DNA of 64,000 nucleotides from Leptolyngbya sp. FACHB-321 (lineage in GTDB: Bacteria; Cyanobacteriota; Cyanobacteriia; Leptolyngbyales; Leptolyngbyaceae). The notes beneath the pieces were generated by a model. It saw only the letters and a list, made by a program, of their open reading frames with translations, did no database searches and had not been told where the DNA came from. Position numbers and translations under genes: made by a program. This document shows positions 16,953 through 27,205 of the stretch, in pieces (the stretch's first letter is position 1; every line of letters starts with the position of its first letter). Location: positions 62,001-126,000 of the forward strand of contig NZ_JACJPI010000042.1 of NCBI RefSeq assembly GCF_014695975.1, given 5' to 3'.

Positions 16953-17789
16953 GTGCGATCGCTCGTTCGGTTAGGTATTGCGCTTCTTATCGTTCTGCTT
17001 GGGCTGGTTAACTACTGTAGCAGCACCGCTGAAAACCCCATTACAGGCGAGAAGCAAAATGTGCAGCTATCGGTGCAACAGGAAATAGTATTAGGGCTAG
17101 AAGCACGGCAGCAGATGGTGGCTCAACATAATGGCTTGCATCCTGACCCTCTGCTTCAGCAGTATGTCAATCAGGTCGGTAAGCAGATCGTGGAGCGATC
17201 GACCGCATTCCGATCCCCCTATCCCTTTGAGTTTCACCTATTGCGTGACTCGCGTGCCATCAATGCTTTTGCACTACCGGGAGGGCAGGTCTTTCTTACC
17301 GTTGCTTTACTGAGACAATTAACCTCTGAAGCACAACTGGCAGCCGTGTTCGGTCACGAAATCGGTCATGTGGTGGCGCGTCATGGTGCCGAGCATCTAA
17401 CAAAGCACCCGGTTAGCCAGTTACCAGTCTCTGCTATTAATGCCACTACAAACGATCGCCAGGACAAAGCGGCAGTACTGGCACAAACAGTTAAGCAACT
17501 GGTGAGTCTGCGCTACGGACGTGATGATGAATTGGAGAGCGATCGACTGGGCTTACGGTTTATGACCGAAGCAGGCTATGACCCGCAAGGCTTTGTTCAA
17601 CTGATACAAAGCTTGGGAGTCACGCGGCAAGATGGACGACCACCAGCCTTTTTTAGCACTCACCCTAGCCCCGATAATCGTGTGAAGCGGTTACAAACAT
17701 TGATTACCCAAACGTATCCGCAAGGTCTTCCCAGAAACTTGAAGAACAACCGTGAGATATTTGCTCAAATGGTGCAAGCCCGCCTTTAA
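16953..17789 (+). CDS. M48 family metallopeptidase, membrane-anchored
   Basis: Zinc protease of the BepA/LoiP/Oma1-like M48 group. From a TTG at 16938 the chain would be 283 residues; the GTG at 16953 is preferred because GAAGAG lies seven bases upstream. The zinc motif HEIGH is at residues 140-144 of the longer form and a third ligand Glu is in DELESDRLGL (about 195-204). One N-terminal hydrophobic helix (LGIALLIVLLGLVNYC) anchors or exports it; the following Cys does not fit a good lipobox. A role in periplasmic protein quality control is inferred from the family. Confidence 0.87.
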   Translation: MRSLVRLGIALLIVLLGLVNYCSSTAENPITGEKQNVQLSVQQEIVLGLEARQQMVAQHNGLHPDPLLQQYVNQVGKQIVERSTAFRSPYPFEFHLLRDSRAINAFALPGGQVFLTVALLRQLTSEAQLAAVFGHEIGHVVARHGAEHLTKHPVSQLPVSAINATTNDRQDKAAVLAQTVKQLVSLRYGRDDELESDRLGLRFMTEAGYDPQGFVQLIQSLGVTRQDGRPPAFFSTHPSPDNRVKRLQTLITQTYPQGLPRNLKNNREIFAQMVQARL

Positions 17790-17808
17790 GCAACCCTTTC
17801 CATAAGGC

Positions 17809-19488
<1,680 letters not shown>

Positions 19489-19740
19489 TTAGGGAAGAAA
19501 TAGAGTAAGGGACTTGCCTGGTGTCGTATCCAACTCATTCTGCCATAAGGAAGAGAGATGGGGGGATGCGGAATGAGGAGTGAAGGCTCAGAGCTTGCTG
19601 GAGTGGGGACAGATAAGAAAAGCTCTTTTATGTTGCTGATTGTATGTAAGGGACTTCGATAGACTGTTGAGCTGCATTCATAATGTGTCTAAAGGCAAAA
19701 GCATCAGCAGTGCACTAAACAAAAACCGCGATCGAGGATT

Positions 19741-20667
19741 ATGCAAAAAACTTTGATGAGCGTTGGCTTGCTCCTTTTAAGCCTGGGATCATTGCCGGGG
19801 GGAGTAGTAATGCCCCAACCCGCTCAGGCTCAGGCAAAACCATCAAAAACTACCGCACCGACCAAACCCACTGGGGCAGGTGGACTTACGGGTACGTCTG
19901 GCATTCGCTTGAAGAATCCTGCTGGTGCCGCAGGACTCACACAAAAATGGCAAACCTTTAAGGCACCCGGACTTGAGCTATCGCTACCCGAAAACTATCG
20001 CGGCGGTAGCCCTAACACGACAGGCTTGCAGACGTTGATTAAAGGCATTCGATCGCTGGGTTCAGACTACGAGAAAATTGCCAGCATGGTAGAGCAAAAC
20101 CCTGAGACGTTCCTGCTAATTGCGGTAGATCCAAAGCCTGATGTGAGTGGCGGCATTACTAACGTGGTCGTGAGCGCGGTTAAGGTGCCAGAAACGGTCA
20201 CGGTAGACGCCTACCTTGATGCAGCAATGAAGTCATTGCCGACTCCAATGCGAACGATCGAGCGCAAAACAGTGCAGGTGGGTCAAAAGCCAGCTGGACG
20301 CTTGGTAACAGAAGTAAGCGTACCGTCTAGCACTCAAGCAGATGGGCTGCGGCAGTTGATTTACGTGATCAAAGAGGGCACAATGCTGTGGACAGTCGCT
20401 TACTCGACCCGATCGGGCGACTATCAGCAGCGGCTAGCCATGTTTGAGCAAAGCATTGCTTCCTTCACGGTGCAAAGTGATCAAACGCCTGGTAGCGGTT
20501 CAGCCGTGCCCAAACAACCTGCTAGTACGCCTGGAAGCACGTTGCCTGGAAGCAAGCCGGCACAGCCGAGCAAGCCGAAGCCTGCTAGCACAGCACCTGC
20601 ACAGGAAGCAAAGCCAAACACCAGCGAACCTGCTAGCGATCGCACAGGTGACCGGAAGCAGCCGTAA
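19741..20667 (+). CDS. Exported PsbP-like hypothetical protein with Pro/Ser-rich tail
   Basis: The 308-residue protein opens with a signal peptide (about 1-30, ending AQAQA). A Ser/Thr/Gly linker follows, and a globular domain (about 70-250) has the pattern of PsbP-like lumenal proteins: GLELSLPENYRGG, RTIERKTVQVGQKPAGRLV, YVIKEGTMLWTVAYST and a final FEQSIASFTVQ helix-strand. The last 60 residues are a low-complexity Pro/Ser/Lys/Ala tail. The PsbP assignment is by pattern only. The gene is single and ends in a bidirectional terminator shared with psbY. Confidence 0.72.
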   Translation: MQKTLMSVGLLLLSLGSLPGGVVMPQPAQAQAKPSKTTAPTKPTGAGGLTGTSGIRLKNPAGAAGLTQKWQTFKAPGLELSLPENYRGGSPNTTGLQTLIKGIRSLGSDYEKIASMVEQNPETFLLIAVDPKPDVSGGITNVVVSAVKVPETVTVDAYLDAAMKSLPTPMRTIERKTVQVGQKPAGRLVTEVSVPSSTQADGLRQLIYVIKEGTMLWTVAYSTRSGDYQQRLAMFEQSIASFTVQSDQTPGSGSAVPKQPASTPGSTLPGSKPAQPSKPKPASTAPAQEAKPNTSEPASDRTGDRKQP

Positions 20668-20726
20668 ACTACTGGTTCCTATCATCCACTGGCTGACGAC
20701 TCAACCTCTTGCCAAAATTCTTTCTT

Positions 20727-20769
20727 AAAAAAGCGATCGCCCTTCTTAAAGAAAGACGATCGCTTTTTT
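20727..20769. terminator. Bidirectional terminator between 19741 gene and psbY
   Basis: A 13-bp stem (20727-20739 with 20757-20769) has six A on one side and six T on the other, so it can terminate transcription from both directions between the convergent genes. The stem contains the HIP1 core GCGATCG. Confidence 0.85.
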
Positions 20770-20795
20770 GCTAAACCTCAAGCGATTAAGCCAGT

Positions 20796-20918
20796 CTAGT
20801 CTTTAGAAGTGAATGTTTGAAACTGCCGAAGGGCAGCTTGACCAATGTTAAACACTGCCCAACCAGCCGCCGCAGCAATGGGAAGCAGCACAACCACTAT
20901 GCGAAGATCTAAGTCCAT
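20796..20918 (-). CDS. psbY: Photosystem II protein PsbY
   Basis: PsbY is a one-helix subunit at the edge of photosystem II, near cytochrome b559. The minus strand encodes 40 residues: MDLDLRIVVVLLPIAAAAGW followed by AVFNIGQAALRQF and a short polar end. This matches the family pattern, a charged N terminus, the VVVLLP and AAGWA-x-NI core and a basic stromal tail. An AGAGG lies eight bases before the ATG. It is a single-gene unit convergent with the exported protein gene. Confidence 0.88.
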   Translation of the reverse strand: MDLDLRIVVVLLPIAAAAGWAVFNIGQAALRQFQTFTSKD

Positions 20919-20990
20919 GTCTGGAGCCTCTCTCTTAAAGATTCTTGAATGATTCTCATATTCCATTTTTACGCAAAAGGCTCCGTTTTC

Positions 20991-21536
20991 CTAGCCCTTA
21001 GACGTAAATCCTAAGTCAGTACCCTTTCCAGCATGAACCAGCGCTAACGTTTCGTAACGTTTGGCATGGTCGATGAGTTCTTCTGCTTCTACATCCGAAA
21101 GCTGTCGCAGCACTTTGCCAGGAATGCCAACAACGAGCGATCGGGCGGGTACATCCTTTGTCACCACCGCTCCTGCCCCGACAATGCTGCCTGTACCAAC
21201 TCGCACACCATCCAACACAATGGCTCCAATGCCAATCAAGCAGCCACGTTCAACGTGAGCACTGTGGATGACCGCGCGGTGTCCGACTGTAACGTGATCC
21301 TCCAAGACCGTTGGGTTACCAGGATCGCCATGCAAGATTGCGCCATCCTGAACATTCGTACTCTCGCCGATGACGATCGCCTCTACATCACCGCGCACAA
21401 CGGCTCCGTACCAGATACTTGCTCCGGCGGCGATCGTCACCTGCCCAATAACCGTTGCGTTGGCAGCAACAAACGCAGCTTGAGAGTAGTCTGGAACAGT
21501 CCAAAAAGCAGGATAGGGTTGGGGTTGATTAGTCAC
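20991..21536 (-). CDS. Gamma carbonic anhydrase family protein
   Basis: A left-handed beta-helix hexapeptide-repeat protein of 181 residues. Repeats such as ATVIGQVTIAAGASIWYGAV and IGIGAIVLDGVRVGTGSIVG are clear. The three histidines expected to bind zinc occur in LHGDP, VGHRAVIHSAHV. It resembles YrdA/PaaY and the short cyanobacterial gamma-CA-like proteins; the longer CcmM with RbcS-like repeats is a different architecture. Enzymatic activity is not certain, as many family members have none detected. It is divergent from the TIGR02652 gene. Confidence 0.87.
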   Translation of the reverse strand: MTNQPQPYPAFWTVPDYSQAAFVAANATVIGQVTIAAGASIWYGAVVRGDVEAIVIGESTNVQDGAILHGDPGNPTVLEDHVTVGHRAVIHSAHVERGCLIGIGAIVLDGVRVGTGSIVGAGAVVTKDVPARSLVVGIPGKVLRQLSDVEAEELIDHAKRYETLALVHAGKGTDLGFTSKG

Positions 21537-21647
21537 AGTAAAGGATCGTAAAGAAAGGACTTATAAAATTGCTGTTAGGGGCGACAGCAACCTAGAGAGT
21601 ATAATAAAGCCACTGGCAGTGACGCATAAGAACAGGCATATCCGTCC

Positions 21648-22160
21648 TTGATGATTAACCTTAGTTTGCAATATCCAATCTTTGGACCGGAGATTCAGTG
21701 CCCGCACTGCCGCCAGACCATTCCGGCGTTGACGCTCACAGACACTTACTTGTGCCAGCGACACGGCGCTTTTGAGTCAGACCCTAAAACAGGCGAATTA
21801 GTCCATCTGCAATCTGGGCGGCACTGGCGGCAGTGGGAAAACGAGTGGTATCGGCAGCATACTCACCCAGACGGCATCCGGTTTGAAATTCATGAAGCGC
21901 TCGATCGACTTTACACCCAGGGCTATCGCGCCACCCGCGTCATCATTGCTCTACGCTACAAAGATTTGATCAGCACTTATCTAGAGCGCAGCACGCCCTG
22001 GCGGGGGCAGGCAGATTCTCAGCGACCGCGCCTGTATGGGCTACCCGTCGAGTTTAGTCCCGATCCCAAGGAAAACCCTTGCTGGGACGTGATTAATTTT
22101 GACTTGGATAAAGAACCGGGCGCACCTGTTCAGTATCCCTATTTTCGGCTCTTTGAATGA
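21648..22160 (+). CDS. TIGR02652 family cyanobacterial protein
   Basis: A 170-residue protein of the cyanobacteria-only family TIGR02652, function unknown. The N terminus has a zinc-ribbon-like half, CPHCRQ (residues 18-23), and a second Cys/His pair in YLCQRHGAFE. The remainder (RTLYTQGYRAT..., SPDPKENPCWDVINFDLD) is conserved in my memory of the family. The zinc pattern suggests nucleic-acid or protein binding. The gene ends next to a 30-bp perfect palindrome. Confidence 0.82.
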   Translation: MMINLSLQYPIFGPEIQCPHCRQTIPALTLTDTYLCQRHGAFESDPKTGELVHLQSGRHWRQWENEWYRQHTHPDGIRFEIHEALDRLYTQGYRATRVIIALRYKDLISTYLERSTPWRGQADSQRPRLYGLPVEFSPDPKENPCWDVINFDLDKEPGAPVQYPYFRLFE

Positions 22161-22162
22161 AT

Positions 22163-22192
22163 GGTAGGGACGTTACATGTAACGTCCCTACC
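22163..22192. repeat. 30-bp perfect palindrome between convergent genes
   Basis: GGTAGGGACGTTACA and its exact complement follow each other without a loop. This palindrome resembles a dispersed repeat I remember from other cyanobacterial genomes. It separates the convergent genes at 21648 and 22196 and could act as a bidirectional stop, although no T run follows. Confidence 0.8.
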
Positions 22193-22195
22193 GAA

Positions 22196-23008
22196 TTATT
22201 GCTTCCATGCCTGCGGTTGCTGGAAGTGATAAATGTCTTTGATCGCCTGTACCCAGCCATCCGCAAGTGATGCCAGTATGCGATCGCCCTTCTCCCTGGT
22301 AGCCGTCGTGGGATCGCCCAGAACACCGCTTTTGGTGAGATCGCGCGTTACCCAGGCAAACGGCAAGTTCCCTTCCATACTCAGCAAGCTAGCGTCCGAT
22401 AGCCCGTGAGGATACTCTGCGATCGCTCGTTCCATCTTCACCTGTTCCGGCAAGATTGACAGCAGCAGGCTCGTTTCGGCATCACCCGCATGAATGCCTA
22501 ACGCCTGTTCTTTGGCAGTGAGCACCTCGTTTGCCATATTGGGCACTCGCCACGTAAACAGCGGCAACACGACAAAATCTTCATAGCGCTGGTGCAAATC
22601 TCGTGCCACCACTTCAATCACCTGCGGCTGCCCTCCGTGGGAGTTAACAAACGCTAGCTTGCGAAAGCCTGCACGATAGATGCTGTCGCCGACCTCCATC
22701 AGCGTTGCAATCAAGGTTTGGACACTCAGCGTAATTGTTCCTGGAAAATGCCAGTGTTCGTTTGATTTGCCGTAGTACAGTGATGGCAGCGCATAAGCGG
22801 GCACACTAACAGGTAGCTGCTGTAGGGCTTTGCCAATAACAGCCTGCCCGATCGCTATATCAACGGCTAGCGGTAAATGCGGTCCGTGCTGCTCGATCGC
22901 GGCAACAGGCTGGATAATCACTACATTGTCTTTGTCTGGCATTGCCTGAATATCCGTCCATGTCAGGTAAGCAAAGAAGCGATCGGGTGGAATAAAACCG
23001 TGCAGCAT
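22196..23008 (-). CDS. Creatininase family protein
   Basis: Metal-dependent amidohydrolase of the creatininase / MftE-like family, about 270 residues from the ATG at 23008. Landmarks are QPVAAIEQHGPHLPLAVDIA (Glu and His metal ligands), the strand FVNSHGGQPQ and HAGDAETSLLL. The open frame reaches back to 23077, but those 23 residues come from a low-complexity aaaggat repeat and lack a ribosome site, so the shorter form is chosen. Its substrate is unknown; the family also includes formamide hydrolases of flavin breakdown. Confidence 0.87.
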   Translation of the reverse strand: MLHGFIPPDRFFAYLTWTDIQAMPDKDNVVIIQPVAAIEQHGPHLPLAVDIAIGQAVIGKALQQLPVSVPAYALPSLYYGKSNEHWHFPGTITLSVQTLIATLMEVGDSIYRAGFRKLAFVNSHGGQPQVIEVVARDLHQRYEDFVVLPLFTWRVPNMANEVLTAKEQALGIHAGDAETSLLLSILPEQVKMERAIAEYPHGLSDASLLSMEGNLPFAWVTRDLTKSGVLGDPTTATREKGDRILASLADGWVQAIKDIYHFQQPQAWKQ

Positions 23009-23079
23009 GTGGGAAAGGATAAAGTGGGAAAGGATAAAGGATAAATTATCAAGGATGAAAAGTTTCGAGTTTTGCATAC

Positions 23080-23175
23080 ATTCTGACTACTAGCGCCTTT
23101 GCCTTTAGCCTCTTGCCTTCAGTCTTTAGCCTCTTGCCTTCTGCCTTCTGCCCTTTGCCTTTAGCCTTCTAACCC
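23080..23175. repeat. Short tandem repeat tract (gccttcagtcttta type)
   Basis: The tract repeats gcctttagcctcttgccttc-like units about six times, between two divergent genes. Any promoter for the RNase III gene at 23178 must lie inside or across it. Confidence 0.7.
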
Positions 23176-23177
23176 AA

Positions 23178-23633
23178 ATGTCCACCGTCCTCGAAGAACA
23201 ACTCGGCTATTTTTTCTTTGATAAGCGCATTCTGACGCGAGCGTTGACCCGCAAAGCGTATGCGTTAGAGCAACGTCAAAAAAATGAGCACTGTGACGAC
23301 CAAGAGATTTACCGCACTCTAGGCGATGCCGTGCTGAAAACCGTGCTGACAGAACTGCTGATTCGGGCAGGCTCCGACACGCGACAAGACATCACCACCA
23401 GAAAAATCGAGCTAGAGCGCGAAGAAAACCTGGCAAGAATTAGTCAGGCGATCGGCATTGGCTATGTGCTGAAGCTGGGCATTGGCGAAAAGCAGCAGCG
23501 TGCCTACGATCAACCGTATGTGCTTGCCGAAAGCCTGGAAGCAGTCATTGGCGGCATTTACTTCGACGGTGGCTTTAGCGCTGCCAGGGAAACTATTCGA
23601 CGACTCTTTAAGGACGTTTTTCCGATCGAGTAG
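23178..23633 (+). CDS. Ribonuclease III domain protein (Mini-III-like)
   Basis: The 151-residue protein is a stand-alone RNase III catalytic domain without a double-stranded RNA-binding domain. It has the signature YRTLGDAVLKTVLTELL (about 49-65) and the second acidic helix ESLEAVIGGIYFDGG, which contribute the Mg-binding Glu and Asp residues. Full-length RNase III (about 230 residues) has an extra C-terminal domain missing here. Stand-alone domains include the 23S rRNA maturase MrnC and cyanobacterial homologues. Confidence 0.82.
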   Translation: MSTVLEEQLGYFFFDKRILTRALTRKAYALEQRQKNEHCDDQEIYRTLGDAVLKTVLTELLIRAGSDTRQDITTRKIELEREENLARISQAIGIGYVLKLGIGEKQQRAYDQPYVLAESLEAVIGGIYFDGGFSAARETIRRLFKDVFPIE

Positions 23634-23905
23634 CGTTTGCCCAGCACAGGCGACCGCTTCCTCTCTTTAGCGACTGAGGGACTATGGAGGGCGATCGCTG
23701 TTACTGTCACGGCCTGAAAGTGCAAGTGGCGCTCAGACGTAGCGCAAAAAAGCTCGCTCTTACGTCTTCCTTTAGATGCCTCGACCTCAACCTGTAGACT
23801 CATGTTTTAGTAAACTCCTACCTCTATCGTGAGTGAGTTCGGGAGAAGCCGTTTTGTCAGACTTTCAAAACAGCTTAAATCTAAAATTTGTATGGAGAGG
23901 AAACC

Positions 23906-24637
23906 ATGTTTTTTCACAAGAAAGAGCTTATCCATAACGTTGACATTAAGGAAGCAAATCCTCGGTACGCTCAACTATTGCTAGAGCAATTTGGTGGCGC
24001 TACTGGCGAACTTTCGGCAGCATTGCAGTACTGGGTGCAGTCGTTCCACGTTGAAGATGCTGGTATGCGCGATATGTTGCAAGACATCGCGATCGAAGAA
24101 TTTAGCCATCTTGAAATGGTGGGCAAACTGATCGAAGGACACACCAAAAACGTCGATCAAACAGAGGCTTACAAAAGCACGTTGTTTGCTGTGCGCGGTA
24201 TGGGTCCCCACTTTCTCGATAGCCAGGGAAGCGCATGGACGGCAGCCTACCTGAACGAAGGTGGCGACATTGTGCGTGATCTGAGAGCTAATATTGCCGC
24301 AGAAGCCGGAGCACGTCAGACCTACGAAGAACTGATCAAGCTGGCAACTGATGAAGGAACCAAGCAAACGCTGACGCATCTGTTGACGCGAGAAATTTCT
24401 CACACCAAGATGTTTATGAAAGCACTGGAATCGTTGGGCAAATTGGATGATCCATTCTTTGGCAACATTCAACCCGATGAAACCGTTGATCTTTACTTTA
24501 ACCTGTCAACCAACGGGGAGAAAGATGAGCGCGGTCCCTGGAATTCGGACGAAAACTTTGAGTACGTTGCAGACCCTAGTGCAAAAGGTAAAGCCCCAGC
24601 GCAAACTCAACCTAAGAATCCACCCGTGCGGCTATAG
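23906..24637 (+). CDS. Manganese catalase
   Basis: Dimanganese catalase that decomposes hydrogen peroxide, 243 residues from the ATG at 23906, which has GGAGAGG just upstream (an earlier in-frame ATG at 23888 is less likely). The ferritin-like four-helix bundle shows the metal ligands Glu35, Glu65 and His68 (IEEFSHLE) and the second set in AAEAGARQTYEEL and REISHTKMF. The C terminus is a short Pro-rich tail rather than the long extension of some homologues. It is single and followed by a terminator. It fits the oxidative-stress theme of the window. Confidence 0.9.
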   Translation: MFFHKKELIHNVDIKEANPRYAQLLLEQFGGATGELSAALQYWVQSFHVEDAGMRDMLQDIAIEEFSHLEMVGKLIEGHTKNVDQTEAYKSTLFAVRGMGPHFLDSQGSAWTAAYLNEGGDIVRDLRANIAAEAGARQTYEELIKLATDEGTKQTLTHLLTREISHTKMFMKALESLGKLDDPFFGNIQPDETVDLYFNLSTNGEKDERGPWNSDENFEYVADPSAKGKAPAQTQPKNPPVRL

Positions 24638-24724
24638 AGTAGCTTTAGCGGCTGAAGTAGCGGCTATACGGAAAAAACCTGCCGCCGCAGATTGCAAAGC
24701 GCTTGCGTTTCGATAATTCCCATT

Positions 24725-24764
24725 GATCCCCTCAACCTTCTTCAAGAAGGGAATTGAGGGGATC
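24725..24764 (+). terminator. Terminator after Mn-catalase
   Basis: An 11-bp perfect stem (24725-24735 with 24754-24764) lies 88 bases after the catalase stop; a short tttgt run follows. Confidence 0.75.
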
Positions 24765-24949
24765 TTGCTTTGTAGCGTATCGCAAGGAAATTGCTATCAG
24801 AGGGCGTGGCAGTAGCAGTTCAGCTTAGTTCTGGATTTTTGTACTGCTACGCTCTTGAATGTTGAAGGGGCGTGGTGCGCTTTTTTACAGTTAACTTGTC
24901 GCTAGAGCGCGCGCGCTCTCCCGTTAATTACTATCAGTTGGCTATGGCT

Positions 24950-25135
24950 CTAGTACTGTAAAGTCGATAAAGAGTAGCTGTTTTTCTTTTGCCAGCAATA
25001 GCCAACTTCTTTAGCAGTTTTATAATCCTTCTGGGTCGAAATTAAGCGTCCTCGTCGCGCGATCGCTACACGTTCTTGATCCAGCGTACGAAGTTCGACT
25101 GACTCTTCAATCAGAAAAATTGAATAAAACAACAT
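24950..25135 (-). CDS. Possible 61-aa hypothetical protein
   Basis: A minus-strand frame of 61 residues (MLFYSIFLIEESVELRTLDQ at the start) in the long gap between catalase and the Crp gene. It has ordinary protein-like composition with Arg/Lys-rich middle (RVAIARRGRLISTQKDYKTA), but no ribosome site and no family that I recognise. An inverted repeat gaagccg / cggcttc at 25140-25167 lies just upstream of its start and could equally be a plus-strand terminator. Treat it as uncertain. Confidence 0.25.
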   Translation of the reverse strand: MLFYSIFLIEESVELRTLDQERVAIARRGRLISTQKDYKTAKEVGYCWQKKNSYSLSTLQY

Positions 25136-25339
25136 AGAAGAAGCCGCTCACTTGCGTCGGCTTCATTCTTGGCACACTCTAAAAAATTCGTCTGTACGCT
25201 TTTGAGCATTGTAAGGTTTTAGAAGCAATTGTTGTAAGGAGTAGCCGTTTGTTTACAGAGATATGTATTTACTAGCTTTACTCACAGTCCTTTACATCTC
25301 TCCAAAATCAAGTAATTTTGTTTAACTTACAACCTCAAT

Positions 25340-25447
25340 GATCAGCGGTTAGGCGTAATTATTTATCAGCTCCATGTCGAAAGCTCCTGTCAAGGTCTCA
25401 AGGCTCTAGCCCCATGTGTCGGCGGGTTTCGACTGCGCTCAACCCGG
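25340..25447 (-). repeat. Dispersed repeat family A, copy A1 (partial)
   Basis: It contains the family core gggtttcgactgcgctcaac and, read on the minus strand, the end block ataaataattacgc. Related copies lie at about 29196, 30665, 41950 and 60692. It lies 290 bases upstream of the Crp-family regulator. Confidence 0.65.
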
Positions 25448-25585
25448 CTTCTAAAGTTTATTTAACTTCTAACGTTAGTTATGAGGATATAGAACGTTTA
25501 AAACGTCTACGCCAACTCTTTTCAAATTAGGTCAACTACTCCTCTATCTATCACCGTACAGACCTCCCTCTTTAAAGGAGATAAG

Positions 25586-25628
25586 CTAGCTTTTGCTCTG
25601 CAAAGGAGAGCAGAGAGCTAGATTTTTT
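25586..25628 (+). terminator. Terminator-like hairpin in the leader of the Crp gene
   Basis: The outer stem CTAGCT/AGCTAG (25586-25591 with 25616-25621) and inner stem GCTCT/AGAGC (25595-25599 with 25607-25611) are followed by six T. It lies on the same strand and 112 bases upstream of the Crp-type gene, with no gene ending upstream on that strand for about 950 bases, so it could be an attenuator in its leader. Confidence 0.55.
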
Positions 25629-25740
25629 ATTTGAATCTAATTAGAAAATACATTTTATGACCTCCTGGGTTGAGCTTTACACTCTTTTCCTTGTGCCGTC
25701 GATGTCTTTTTCTCGAAGGGCTTTATAGGGAAGGTTTACT

Positions 25741-26463
25741 ATGTCTAATGCTCAAGCTTTTAACACATCAGAGAATTTTTTATTGGCAGCGCTGCCAACC
25801 GAAGATTATCAGAGACTTCAGCAGTACATGGAGTTGGTTGATCTCCCGCTGCGCCAGACTATTTATGATCTAGGTGAACCAATCACTCATGTTTACTTTC
25901 CAAGGGGTGCTGTTGTTTCATTAGTGATCACAATGGAAGATGGCTCAATTATGGAAGCAGGTATGGTTGGGCGTGAAGGCATGGCAGGTCTGCCAGCACT
26001 ACTTAGCGGCAAGACCAAAGCCCATCATGGGTTTGTCCAAATTGCCGGTCAAGCGTGGCGTTTGAGTGTAACCGCCCTAAAAGCTGAGTTCGATCGCGGT
26101 GACAGCTTTCAAAAATTGGTGCTCCGCTACTTTCAGGCACTTTTTACCCAGGTCGCGCAAACGGGTGTGTGCAATCGGTTTCATACAACTGAGGAACGGT
26201 TAGCCCGCTGGTTGCTGTTGGTGTCAGACTGTGTGCAAGCGGACGAGTTTAACCTCACGCAGGAGTTTATTGCTCAGATGATTGGTGTCCGTCGAGCGGG
26301 TGTAACCGTTGCTGCTATCACACTCAATCAGGCTGGGTTGCTTCGCTACACTCGCGGTCACATTAAGATCATTGATCGCTCTGGGTTAGAAGCTTTTTCC
26401 TGCGAGTGTTACCAGATGGTACGAGATGAGTTTGCCTGGCTCTACAATCCTTCCGCGACGTAA
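25741..26463 (+). CDS. Crp/Fnr family transcriptional regulator
   Basis: A 240-residue regulator with an N-terminal cyclic-nucleotide-binding-like beta barrel (about 15-130; DLGEPITHVYFPRGAVVSLV) and a C-terminal winged helix (about 160-225) with the recognition helix in QMIGVRRAGVTVAAITL. The barrel lacks the RxS phosphate cassette of cAMP-binding Crp, so another ligand or none is likely. Similar Crp-like proteins are abundant in cyanobacteria, often controlling light or stress responses. Its leader carries a repeat A copy and a terminator-like hairpin. Confidence 0.87.
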   Translation: MSNAQAFNTSENFLLAALPTEDYQRLQQYMELVDLPLRQTIYDLGEPITHVYFPRGAVVSLVITMEDGSIMEAGMVGREGMAGLPALLSGKTKAHHGFVQIAGQAWRLSVTALKAEFDRGDSFQKLVLRYFQALFTQVAQTGVCNRFHTTEERLARWLLLVSDCVQADEFNLTQEFIAQMIGVRRAGVTVAAITLNQAGLLRYTRGHIKIIDRSGLEAFSCECYQMVRDEFAWLYNPSAT

Positions 26464-26637
26464 TGTGCCTATGGTAGTAATTTGTTGAGCTAGAACTCAT
26501 CGGCAAAAGGTGAAACGAGCACCTGATGCTTCAGCCTCAAACAGTTAAAAGAAGAATCTGAAAGTAGCGTGGCTTTTGTTTAAAACCGTACCGACACCAC
26601 CGTCGCTATCAGAGTATGCTCCTTTTCAACAAAAGAT

Positions 26638-27018
26638 TTAGGTTGCGGGACACCAGTTGCCAACTCTTGCAAGCAAATCGTCCATATCAACAGGTTTATT
26701 GATGACATCGTTTGCTCCCACTGCTAGCGCCTGATCGACATCGATATCTCGATCAGCCGTAATAAGCACGATCGGCAGCAACGAAAGCTCTCTGCTTTTA
26801 CGAAGGCATTGGGTCACTTCCAAGCCATTCATTTCAGGCATCATGACATCGAGTAATACCAGGTCGGGTGGCGATTCTTTGATTTTTGAAAGTGCCTCAG
26901 CACCACTATCTGCTAGCTCTACCCGATAACCTTCCATTTCAAGGACAAGTTGCAGCAAAAGTAGATTGTCGGCAACATCATCGACAACCAGTACAGAATA
27001 TTCTTGATGGTGAATCAT
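26638..27018 (-). CDS. Single-domain response regulator
   Basis: A stand-alone receiver domain (CheY-like) of 126 residues. It has the acidic pair Asp13-Asp14, the phosphoacceptor Asp57 in LVLLDVMMPEM and Lys in the NKPVDMDDLL loop. Without an output domain it probably serves as a phosphorelay shuttle or protein-binding switch. It is divergent from another response regulator at 27206, and a large hybrid kinase sits at 30774, which may be the partner; this is inference from distance only. Confidence 0.88.
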   Translation of the reverse strand: MIHHQEYSVLVVDDVADNLLLLQLVLEMEGYRVELADSGAEALSKIKESPPDLVLLDVMMPEMNGLEVTQCLRKSRELSLLPIVLITADRDIDVDQALAVGANDVINKPVDMDDLLARVGNWCPAT

Positions 27019-27205
27019 TTTAAGGAGAATTTAAAGGGGGTTAATTAAGACTATCTTGTGCCGTTATAGTGCTCCTTTTCAGATTGCACTGAGTCAATCC
27101 TCAGGAAGAGATTTTAGTTCGGATAGACGTCCTCCTCGTTTTTTCGGCGGGGGGATTTTCTTTTTCTGAAAAAGTTTTTATAGGTGTGTCGCTACAGGGG
27201 GTTTC

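Noticed and set aside
23558-23803. 81-codon minus-strand frame after the RNase III gene
   Set aside because: Overlaps the coding end of the RNase III gene and shows mixed, non-protein-like composition.
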